A stretch of 64,000 nucleotides of DNA from Deltaproteobacteria bacterium (lineage in GTDB: Bacteria > Desulfobacterota_D > UBA1144 > Nemesobacterales > UBA2774): assembly GCA_040223695.1 (NCBI GenBank), contig JAVKFU010000018.1, forward strand, positions 124,001-188,000, given 5' to 3'. Made by a program: the position numbers and the translations under genes. The stretch's first letter is position 1; every line of letters begins with the position of its first letter. Below are positions 57,180 to 64,000 of the stretch, piece after piece. The notes below the pieces were generated by a model. That model did no database searches and was not told the DNA's origin. It was given only the letters and a program-made list of their open reading frames with translations.

Positions 57180-57413
57180 TTAGTTTAACTCGGAGATCAG
57201 TTTTCCTACTCTCTCGGATGTTTGAGCCCCTTTGGATATCCAGTCTTTTACCCTTTCGGTGTTGACTTCAAGAACATGCGGTTTTTTCTTGGGGTCATAA
57301 TAACCCAGAATCTCTAGAAATTTCCCGTCTCTGGGCGAACGTGAATCCGCAGCCACAATCCTGTAAAAAGGCCTTTTCTTGGATCCGATTCTCATAAGTC
57401 TGATCTTTACCAA
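57180..57413 (-). CDS. rpsP: Ribosomal protein S16
   Basis: This 77-residue small-subunit protein has the usual start KIRLMRIGSKKRPFYRIV, then ADSRSPRDGKFLEILGYYDP and the C-terminal RVKDWISKGAQ. The start codon is TTG with GGAGG about ten bases upstream. It lies 65 bases downstream of ffh and 70 bases upstream of khpA in the classical order. Confidence 0.98.
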   Translation of the reverse strand: MVKIRLMRIGSKKRPFYRIVAADSRSPRDGKFLEILGYYDPKKKPHVLEVNTERVKDWISKGAQTSERVGKLISELN

Positions 57414-57478
57414 AATACTTTTACCTCCTTAATTGCCTGATGATATTATATATTCTTTTGTTAGTAATGTTAACTTAA

Positions 57479-58813
57479 CTACATCATTTTCATCATTCTT
57501 TTGGCCATCTTTCCCATCTTCCCCATATTCTTCATCATGCCCCTCATCTGCATATAGTTTTTAATAAGTCGGTTAATATCCTGCACTTTAGTCCCGCTTC
57601 CTCCGGCTATTCTCTTCCGTCTGCTCCCGTTCAGTATTGTATGATTAAGTCTCTCTTTTTCAGTCATCGAGTCTATGATTGCGATACTTTTCTTTATCTC
57701 TTTTTCGGCCATATCGAGTGCTTTGGGGTCGTTGGCAATCTGCTTCATTCCCGGAATCATCTGGGTCATGCTGTCAAGCGGGCCCAGTTTGCCCATTGCC
57801 AGCATCGCTTCGCGGAAGTCAGCGAGTGTAAACTGATTCTTGAGGAGCTTCTTGGCCATTTGTTCGGCCTGCTTGTCCTCGAATGCCGTCTGCGCTTTCT
57901 CAACTAAGGTAAGCACATCGCCCATACCGAGGATTCTGGAAGCGATCCTGTCGGGATGAAAAACCTCAAGCGCATCGAGCTTCTCGCCCGTTCCGAAAAA
58001 TTTTATGGGTTTTCCGGTTACGGCCTTTATAGAAAGCGCCGCGCCGCCCCTCGCGTCCCCGTCCATCTTGGTCAGTACCACCCCGTCTATGTCCAGCGCT
58101 TCGTCGAAGCTTGAGGATACGTTAACCGCATCCTGTCCCGTCATGGCGTCCGCGACGAGGAGCACCTGATGAGGATTTACATCCGCCTTTATGCTTCTGA
58201 GCTCATCCATCAGTTCCTCGTCTATGTGTAGCCGCCCGGCCGTATCAATGATGACGGTGTCGTAACCGCCGTTCCGGGCTTCCTCCATTGCGTTCACGCA
58301 GATGTCGACGGGTTTTTCGCCGGGCTTTGTATCGTATATCCCCGCCCCCGTTTGTTTCGCCAGCACCTTGAGCTGATCTATGGCGGCGGGTCTGTACACG
58401 TCAGCGGGAACCAGATAAGGACTTCTGTTTAATTTTTCCTTGAGATGTTTTGCCAGTTTCGAAGCCGAAGTGGTTTTACCCGATCCCTGGAGTCCGACGA
58501 GCATTATTCCCACGGGAGGTGTGGATTTCAGGTCCAGTTCGGAGCTTTCCTCACCCAGCACCTTGATTAATTCTTCGTGTACGATTTTTACGAATTGCTG
58601 ACCGGGCGAGAGGCTCTGCATAACCTCCTGTCCGAGCGAGCGGTTTTTGACGGAATCTACGAATTCCCTTACAACCTTGAAGTTAACATCCGCTTCAAGC
58701 AGGCTCAGGCGTACCTCGCGGAGGGCGTCCTGAATATTGCTTTCGCTCAGCTTCCCGTAACCCCTGACTTTCTTTAAAGTAGAGTTTAATTTCTCGGATA
58801 TTCCTTCAAACAT
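57479..58813 (-). CDS. ffh: Signal recognition particle protein Ffh
   Basis: This 444-residue GTPase targets nascent membrane proteins with 4.5S RNA. It has the N domain, a G domain with LVGLQGSGKTTSASKLA (G1, near residue 105), DTAGRLHIDEELM and TKMDGDARGGAAL, and an M domain ending in a methionine- and lysine-rich tail (MRGMMKNMGKMGKMAKRMMK) that lines the signal-peptide groove. It is the first gene of the six-gene ribosome/RNA-modification string and has its own promoter. The 4.5S RNA gene is not recognised in this window. Confidence 0.98.
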   Translation of the reverse strand: MFEGISEKLNSTLKKVRGYGKLSESNIQDALREVRLSLLEADVNFKVVREFVDSVKNRSLGQEVMQSLSPGQQFVKIVHEELIKVLGEESSELDLKSTPPVGIMLVGLQGSGKTTSASKLAKHLKEKLNRSPYLVPADVYRPAAIDQLKVLAKQTGAGIYDTKPGEKPVDICVNAMEEARNGGYDTVIIDTAGRLHIDEELMDELRSIKADVNPHQVLLVADAMTGQDAVNVSSSFDEALDIDGVVLTKMDGDARGGAALSIKAVTGKPIKFFGTGEKLDALEVFHPDRIASRILGMGDVLTLVEKAQTAFEDKQAEQMAKKLLKNQFTLADFREAMLAMGKLGPLDSMTQMIPGMKQIANDPKALDMAEKEIKKSIAIIDSMTEKERLNHTILNGSRRKRIAGGSGTKVQDINRLIKNYMQMRGMMKNMGKMGKMAKRMMKMM

Positions 58814-58858
58814 AACGCTCTAAAGACACAACTCCCCTGTTTAAAATCCAAACGATAA

Positions 58859-58887
58859 TTATTAGCACAGGAGAGGTCTCTTGTCAA
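58859..58887 (-). promoter_or_regulatory. Sigma70-type promoter of the ffh operon
   Basis: A perfect TTGACA (58887-58882) and TAATAA (58864-58859) are spaced by 17 bases on the minus strand. Transcription would start near 58852, about 39 bases before the ffh ATG. Confidence 0.75.
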
Positions 58888-59228
58888 ACCTAAAAGCGCT
58901 TTCCAGAGGGGGTTTTCACAAATTTCCATCTATGTGTAATTGATGGGTCCGCTGAAAGACGAGACCGCTTCCGGAATGAATTTTTAAGAATAGGTGTAAA
59001 AGGAATTCGGGGCAGTTTTCTCCTTCCTCGATAGAGAATTCCGCGGTGAGTACACGTTCGAGCCTCGCCTCTACCTGCTTGTCTCCCTTGCCGGAGAGCC
59101 CGAATCGCGCGACGCCGTCGTTTATGCGCGGCAAATAACAAGTGTAAATAAAATTATGAATTTGATTGGCGCGGTCGATTTCCCATCTCTGTTATGAATT
59201 GCGGAAGACTCAATGTTATGTCGCGATG
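58888..59228. other. Intergenic stretch upstream of the ffh promoter
   Basis: About 340 bases separate the ffh promoter from the stop of the metallo-hydrolase gene. A 72-codon minus-strand frame (58916-59134) has a protein-like composition (GEGNCPEF-like acidic middle, HLFLKIHSG) but no ribosome binding site or recognisable family, and I leave it uncalled. No RNA gene, repeat or terminator is evident. Confidence 0.45.
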
Positions 59229-59948
59229 TCAGCTCAGTGTATCACCTGGCTTGAGTTCTATGATTTCGAGTCCTTTAATGTCCCCTGTCAGCTCTCTTAA
59301 TTTGGCCGGCGTGCCCGTGAGCGCGGGAAAGGTGGCGTAATGCATGGGTATGACGTATTTCGCGGACAGGAATCTGCATGCGTGCGATGCCTCGAGAGGG
59401 GACATCGTGTAAAGATCGCCTATCGGTATCATTGCCAGTTCCGGTTTGTATATCTCCGCTATCAGCTTCATATCGCCGAATACGGCCGTGTCGCCTGCGT
59501 GATATACCTTAAAGCCGTTTTCAAACTCAATTACATATCCCGCCGCTTCGCCGCCGTAGATTATAGATCCGTCTTCTTCCTGTATTCCGCAGCTGTGGTC
59601 CGCGTGCACCATGGTGAACTTTATTCCGTCCACTTCCTGAGTGCCCCCTTTGTTCATGGGCGATATGTTTTCGACCCCCTTCGAATTGAGCCATACGCAA
59701 GTCTCGAATATTCCTACCACCTTCGGCTGATGCTTTTTCCCTATCTCTACTGCGTCGCCTATATGATCGAAGTGTGCGTGTGTGACCGCAATTATGTCGA
59801 CGTCGCAGACTTCCTTCAAATCCTCGGGACAGGCCGGATTGTTCATAACCCAGGGGTCCACTATTGTCACTTTCCCGCCGGGCGATTTGATTTTAAAGGT
59901 TGAATGTCCCAGGTACGTCAGTTCGATTTCTTTATTGAGCCTTCCCAC
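59229..59948 (-). CDS. Metallo-beta-lactamase-fold hydrolase (UPF0173/YtkL type)
   Basis: This 239-residue protein has the metal-binding motif THAHFDHIGD near residue 56, with further ligands in VHADHSCG, YHAGDTAVFGD and MIPIGDLYTM...PMHYATF. The LGHSTFKI segment near the start is typical of the UPF0173 subgroup, whose substrates are unknown. It is divergent from the archease gene, though an open extension of the archease frame overlaps its 5' end by about 45 bases. Confidence 0.92.
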   Translation of the reverse strand: MGRLNKEIELTYLGHSTFKIKSPGGKVTIVDPWVMNNPACPEDLKEVCDVDIIAVTHAHFDHIGDAVEIGKKHQPKVVGIFETCVWLNSKGVENISPMNKGGTQEVDGIKFTMVHADHSCGIQEEDGSIIYGGEAAGYVIEFENGFKVYHAGDTAVFGDMKLIAEIYKPELAMIPIGDLYTMSPLEASHACRFLSAKYVIPMHYATFPALTGTPAKLRELTGDIKGLEIIELKPGDTLS

Positions 59949-60089
59949 TGTTTCCTCCGTAATCGTTTATTACAACTGTGTATGATAACCGCTTTTATTA
60001 CAACTGTTTCTTCCGGCAACCCGATAGATGTCGTTTTTGCAAATCCCCGAAGGCCCGTGTGCCGGGGGTTCATGTTAGAATATCGGGAT

Positions 60090-60503
60090 ATGCCATTCAA
60101 GATACTCGACCACACGGCCGACATCCGTGTGGGGATCTCCGGGAAAACATTTGAAGAGCTGCTCAAGAGCGCGGCGCTAGGGCTGATGAGTCTCATAACG
60201 GATAGAGAGAGTGTGGAAGCAGCGGAGAAAATCGGATTTGAAGTCGAGGGCGAAAACGGAGAAGAGATTCTTATAAGGATGCTTGGCGAGATACTTTATC
60301 TCCATCAGGCTGAAAAAAAGGTTTTCAGGGACATAGATATCAAATTAATCGCGACAAATAAATTACAGGCTGTATTGCACGGGGAAAAAACCGATCCCCG
60401 GAGGCACGAGCTTGAGCTGGATATTAAAGCCGCAACCTACCATAATTTGAAAATAGTCGGAGCGAATGATAGATTAATGGCCGAAGTGGTTTTTGACATA
60501 TGA
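60090..60503 (+). CDS. Archease, activator of RtcB RNA ligase
   Basis: This 137-residue protein begins FKILDHTADIRVGISGKTFEELL, the archease signature that includes the metal-binding Asp in HTAD. The C-terminal YHNLKIVGANDRLMAEVVFDI is also typical. Archease promotes guanylylation and multiple turnover of RtcB, encoded 53 bases downstream in the same direction. I start at the ATG giving MPFKILDH; an ATG six codons earlier (60072) has a slightly better ribosome binding site (GGGGG) and may be used instead. The much longer open frame upstream overlaps the hydrolase gene and is not supported. Confidence 0.93.
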   Translation: MPFKILDHTADIRVGISGKTFEELLKSAALGLMSLITDRESVEAAEKIGFEVEGENGEEILIRMLGEILYLHQAEKKVFRDIDIKLIATNKLQAVLHGEKTDPRRHELELDIKAATYHNLKIVGANDRLMAEVVFDI

Positions 60504-60556
60504 TGATTAAATATTCCTTTATTGTTACTGGCTTACGCGTACGGTAGATACTTTGC

Positions 60557-61990
60557 ATGAGACTGGAAAAGGTTAGGGAAAATCTTTGGGAGATACCCAG
60601 GACGGACGGTATGCTCGTCCCCGCGAGGCTTTACGCGAGCGAGAGGATGCTCGAAAGGATAAAAGAGGACAAGGCCCTTGAACAGCTCGTAAACGTGGCC
60701 TGTCTGCCCGGAATAAAAAAGTACTCTCTGGCTATGCCCGATATACACTGGGGATACGGGTTTCCCATAGGAGGTATAGCCGCGGTGGATTCCGAGGAGG
60801 GGGTCATTTCTCCGGGCGGGGTAGGATACGATATCAACTGCGGCGTCAGGCTTATGACTACCGACCTGGCCGAGGCGGATGTAAGACCACGGTTGAGGCA
60901 GCTGGTCGGGGCGCTCTTCAACCGGATACCCTGCGGCGCGGGTGTGAGCGGGAGTATAAAGCTCTCGGAGGAGGATTATAAAAGGCTTTTTTCCAAGGGC
61001 GCGCGCTGGATAGTCGACCGCGGGTACGGAGAAGAAGATGATCTTGAAAAAATCGAGGACGGGGGCGCTTTTCCCGGCGCTGACATCGGTGCGGTAAGTG
61101 AAAAAGCCCTTAAGAGAGGCGGGGACCAAATCGGCACCCTCGGGTCTGGCAATCATTTTCTGGAGATTAATGTGGTAGACACAATTTATGACCCGGCCGT
61201 GGCCGATGCCTTCGGCCTCCACGAGGGGCGCGTCTCGGTGCTGATACACTCCGGCTCAAGGGGCTTCGGTCATCAGATATGCACGGACTATATAGATACG
61301 ATGCTCTCATATATGAGACGCGCCGGGATAGAGCTCCCCGACAAGCAGCTCGCGTGCGCGCACATCGGTTCTCCTGAAGGGCGGGAGTATCTCCGGGCCT
61401 TTGCGGCGGCTGTCAATTACGCGTGGGTGAACAGGCAGGTAATGATGGATTCTGCGAGGAAGGCCTTTTACGAGGTGTTCGACATAGGTCCGGCAGAGCT
61501 GAACGGCCGCCTTGTATATGACGTCAGCCATAATATAGCAAAATTCGAGGAGCATAATATTAACGGCGAAAGTAAAGTCGTCTGCGTTCACAGGAAGGGG
61601 GCTACGAGGGCGTTTCCAAAAGGGCACGAGCTGATACCGGAGGCTTACAGGGAGGTGGGGCAGCCGGTATTCATTCCCGGGGATATGGGCAGGGGGTCGT
61701 TTGTCCTCGTGGGTACCGAGACCGCGCTCGATGAGACTTTCGGCACATGCTGTCACGGGGCGGGGCGCGTGCTTTCGAGGAGAAAGGCTCTAAAGGAGGG
61801 AAGGGGGCGGGATCTTCTCTCCGAGCTGGAGCGGGAGGGTGTGATAGTGATGGCGAGGGGAAGGAAAACGGTGGCTGAAGAGATGCCCGACGCCTACAAG
61901 GATGCGGAGGAGGTATGCGACGTGGTTCACGATGCCGGCATTGCAAAAAAAGTGGCGAAACTTAGACCCATGGGTGTCATAAAGGGGTAA
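60557..61990 (+). CDS. rtcB: RNA-splicing ligase RtcB
   Basis: This 477-residue GTP- and Mn2+-dependent ligase joins 2',3'-cyclic phosphate and 5'-OH RNA ends. Metal-binding and guanylylation motifs are seen in order: MPDIHWGYGFPIGGIAA, GGVGYDINCGVRL (cysteine ligand), GSGNHFLEI, LIHSGSRGFGHQI, DVSHNIAKFEEH, and the terminal CHGAGRVLSRRKA block with its histidine. The protein is intact and paired with archease, so an RNA-repair unit seems functional. No rtcA is present. Confidence 0.98.
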   Translation: MRLEKVRENLWEIPRTDGMLVPARLYASERMLERIKEDKALEQLVNVACLPGIKKYSLAMPDIHWGYGFPIGGIAAVDSEEGVISPGGVGYDINCGVRLMTTDLAEADVRPRLRQLVGALFNRIPCGAGVSGSIKLSEEDYKRLFSKGARWIVDRGYGEEDDLEKIEDGGAFPGADIGAVSEKALKRGGDQIGTLGSGNHFLEINVVDTIYDPAVADAFGLHEGRVSVLIHSGSRGFGHQICTDYIDTMLSYMRRAGIELPDKQLACAHIGSPEGREYLRAFAAAVNYAWVNRQVMMDSARKAFYEVFDIGPAELNGRLVYDVSHNIAKFEEHNINGESKVVCVHRKGATRAFPKGHELIPEAYREVGQPVFIPGDMGRGSFVLVGTETALDETFGTCCHGAGRVLSRRKALKEGRGRDLLSELEREGVIVMARGRKTVAEEMPDAYKDAEEVCDVVHDAGIAKKVAKLRPMGVIKG

Positions 61991-61996
61991 ACGAAT

Positions 61997-63286
61997 ATGC
62001 TCGATTCAAAATACCTTGAAGAGAATCTTGAAAACGTAATAGTAAAGCTCAAGGCGCGCGGGACTGAAATAGATTCCGAAAAATTCAGGACTCTCGACAG
62101 TGAAAGAAAAGAAATCATAAAGACTGTGGAAAAGCTTGAGCACGAGAGGAATCTTGGCTCGAAAAAGGTCGGCGCTCTCAAGAGAGAAGGGAAGAACGGG
62201 GAAGCCGACAGGCTTCAGGCCGAGCTTAAGACACTTTCCGAGAAGATTAAGGATCTTGGAAACAGGAGGGCGGGGATCGAGGAGAATTTCAGGGCTTTCA
62301 TGCTGGAAATACCTAATATCCCGCACGGGTCTGTACCGGTGGGAAAGGATTCCTCGGACAACGTCGAGGTGAGGAAGTGGGGAGAGCCTCCGGTTTTCGA
62401 CTTCGAGCCCAGGGATCACGTGGAGCTCGGAAAGGACCTTGACATTATCGACCTCGACAGGGCCGCCAAGATTACAGGGGCCAGATTCGCTCTTTACAAG
62501 GGCCCGGGAGCGAGGCTCGAGAGGGCTCTTATCAATTTCATGCTCGACCTCCATACGAAAGAGCACGGATACACCGAGGTGCTTCCGCCCTTCATGGCTA
62601 ACAGCGAGAGCTTTATCGGTACGGGGAATCTGCCCAAGTTCGAAGAGGACCTCTTTAAGATAGACGGCACTGATTATTACCTGGTGCCAACTGCCGAGGT
62701 CCCCGTGACGAACATACACCGGGACGAGATACTGAGCGAAGACCGGCTGCCTGTAAAATACGTCGCGTACACCCCTTGTTTCAGAAGCGAGGCGGGATCT
62801 TACGGAAAAGACGTCCGGGGGATAATCAGGCAGCATCAGTTCAATAAGGTTGAGCTTGTAAAATTTTCAGGCCCCGAAAGCTCTTATGAGGAGCATGAGT
62901 CCCTGACCTCAGACGCGGCGAGGGTGCTTGAGCTTCTCGGGCTTCCTTACAGGATCGTGGTTCTGTGTACGGGGGATATGGGCTTCTCCTCCGCAAAGAC
63001 CTACGATATCGAGGTCTGGGTGCCGAGTGAGAAAACCTACAGGGAGATTTCGTCCTGCAGTAACTTCGAGGATTTTCAGGCGAGGAGGGCTTCTATCCGA
63101 TTCAGGCCAGCAGGCGGGGGTAAACCCCGACTCGTGCATACCCTGAATGGCTCCGGTCTCGCGGTGGGCAGAACGGTGATTGCGATACTGGAGAATTTCC
63201 AGGAAGAAGACGGGAGTATTAAAGTCCCTCCGGTCCTCGTGCCTTACATGGGTGGAATCACGAAGATTACGCCCCGCTCACGCTGA
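61997..63286 (+). CDS. serS: Seryl-tRNA synthetase
   Basis: This 429-residue class II synthetase has an N-terminal coiled-coil arm (about 27-100) that reads the tRNA(Ser) variable arm, motif 2 around [20 protein letters not shown], and motif 3 in [19 protein letters not shown]. It starts six bases after the rtcB stop and is likely co-transcribed with the archease-rtcB pair. All expected segments are present. Confidence 0.98.
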   Translation: MLDSKYLEENLENVIVKLKARGTEIDSEKFRTLDSERKEIIKTVEKLEHERNLGSKKVGALKREGKNGEADRLQAELKTLSEKIKDLGNRRAGIEENFRAFMLEIPNIPHGSVPVGKDSSDNVEVRKWGEPPVFDFEPRDHVELGKDLDIIDLDRAAKITGARFALYKGPGARLERALINFMLDLHTKEHGYTEVLPPFMANSESFIGTGNLPKFEEDLFKIDGTDYYLVPTAEVPVTNIHRDEILSEDRLPVKYVAYTPCFRSEAGSYGKDVRGIIRQHQFNKVELVKFSGPESSYEEHESLTSDAARVLELLGLPYRIVVLCTGDMGFSSAKTYDIEVWVPSEKTYREISSCSNFEDFQARRASIRFRPAGGGKPRLVHTLNGSGLAVGRTVIAILENFQEEDGSIKVPPVLVPYMGGITKITPRSR

Positions 63287-63339
63287 TTTGCTCACTCAAA
63301 TGTCGCGAGTGGATCGAATCCTCTTGAATACGAGCTTTC

Positions 63340-64000
63340 TCAGACCGGCAGGTCGATAAAAAAAGTGACCCCCTTTTCCTCGTTCGGTCTCGCGTAGATT
63401 TCCCCGCCGTGCTCCTTGATAATTCCGAACGATACTGAAAGTCCGAGTCCCGTGCCTTTCCCTTTGTCTTTTGTCGTGTAGAACGGATCGAATATTTTTT
63501 TCATAATTTTCTCGGGAATTCCGGGTCCGTTGTCCTCAAATGAAATTTCGATTACCGGAATCATGCCTGGTTTGCCCGGGGACTGTTTCTCTTTAACCTT
63601 TGTTCTCACGGTGAGCTGCCTATCGTCCCCGGTTTCCATCATTGCATGCTGTGAATTTATGATCAAATTGAGAAACACCTGCTGGAGCTGATTCGGATCC
63701 CCCACCGTATCCGGCAAATCAGGGTCCAGTTCTTTTATCACTTTTACGGAATGCTTCTTTAGCTCGTATTCCGTAAGCCCGAGTGTTTTTTCCAGAATGT
63801 CGTTAATCTCTATGACCTCTTTCTCCGGGCTGTGCTTCCGTGCGAAAGAGAGGAGGTTCTGGATGACCTTTCTTGCCCGTTCGGCTTCGCCGTGGATTGA
63901 TTTAATCGCCTCTCTGGATTCTTCATTGTTCATATCCTGCTCCGAAAGCAGCATTTCGGCGTACCCTATTACGACCGCAAGCGGGTTGTTCACCTCATGG
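63340..64000 (-). CDS. Sensor histidine kinase, C-terminal part (cut by the window end)
   Basis: The frame continues past the last base of the window. The visible 220 residues begin at HEVNNPLAVVIGYAE, where the histidine is the phospho-acceptor of HisKA, and run through the dimerisation helices and HATPase_c: N box NLIINSQHAM, G1 EDNGPGIP, F box FDPFYTTKD and G2 GTGLGLS. The sequence resembles the kinase halves of the two kinases at the other end of the window. The sensor region lies outside, so its signal is unknown. It converges on serS with about 50 bases between. Confidence 0.95.
   Translation of the reverse strand, partial: HEVNNPLAVVIGYAEMLLSEQDMNNEESREAIKSIHGEAERARKVIQNLLSFARKHSPEKEVIEINDILEKTLGLTEYELKKHSVKVIKELDPDLPDTVGDPNQLQQVFLNLIINSQHAMMETGDDRQLTVRTKVKEKQSPGKPGMIPVIEISFEDNGPGIPEKIMKKIFDPFYTTKDKGKGTGLGLSVSFGIIKEHGGEIYARPNEEKGVTFFIDLPV

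Noticed and set aside
58890-59141. Two overlapping minus-strand open frames of 83 and 72 codons
   Set aside because: No ribosome binding site, no recognisable family, and one is arginine-rich nonsense; the 72-codon one is only weakly protein-like.
59904-60089. Upstream extension of the archease frame
   Set aside because: It overlaps the divergent hydrolase gene and does not resemble archease; conserved similarity begins at MPFKILDH.

Overview
The window looks like a chromosomal segment of a Gram-negative bacterium of deltaproteobacterial type (Desulfobacterota or a related candidate phylum). The evidence is predicted lipoproteins and Sec signal peptides, a serA-hisZ-purA operon, split b/b' ATP synthase subunits, the ffh-rpsP-khpA-rimM-trmD-rplS string, and a TrmD carrying a C-terminal SPOUT-like domain of a kind common in that group. 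This placement is inference; there is no rRNA in the window. Genes are dense on both strands. I saw no tRNA, rRNA, insertion sequence, prophage or CRISPR array.

The most unusual region is about 1-11.7 kb, mostly on the minus strand. A sigma70-like promoter (9311-9339) precedes a hand-recognised c-di-GMP-I (GEMM) riboswitch aptamer (about 9195-9293). The riboswitch leads into a 917-residue protein with three parts: a PilZ domain with intact c-di-GMP-binding motifs, a PLP-dependent alpha-oxoamine synthase of the serine palmitoyltransferase type, and a YghO/bCerS-like N-acyltransferase. The sequence therefore predicts c-di-GMP sensing at both the RNA and the protein level for an enzyme that may make a sphingoid base and N-acylate it. 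Downstream in the same direction are a ComP-like membrane histidine kinase and an overlapping hybrid REC-PAS-kinase-REC protein. Upstream are aroC and an SDR resembling HpnA and bacterial ceramide reductases.

From 11.7 to 24.7 kb lie dnaB, a phosphoesterase, a glycerate 2-kinase, an orphan NuoE-like protein, and a thiolase/FadJ-like pair that has lost several textbook catalytic residues. These are followed by a VKOR-thioredoxin fusion and small envelope proteins. From 24.7 to 45 kb come an ABC-F ATPase, htpX, purC, a PhoH-family ATPase, purA-hisZ-serA, tatC, an acyl-CoA synthetase, amn, a ZIP transporter, an LCAT-like lipoprotein and a DUF1152 protein.

From 46 to 53.2 kb a CPA2 antiporter precedes atpF'-F-H-A-G-D-C. 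The a and c subunits are absent here, and epsilon lacks its C-terminal helical domain. From 53 kb onward are an ECHDC3-like hydratase, the minus-strand ffh operon, an archease-RtcB RNA-repair pair with serS, and the C-terminal part of another histidine kinase cut by the window edge. TTG starts preceded by good Shine-Dalgarno sequences are unusually frequent, and I moved several starts accordingly.
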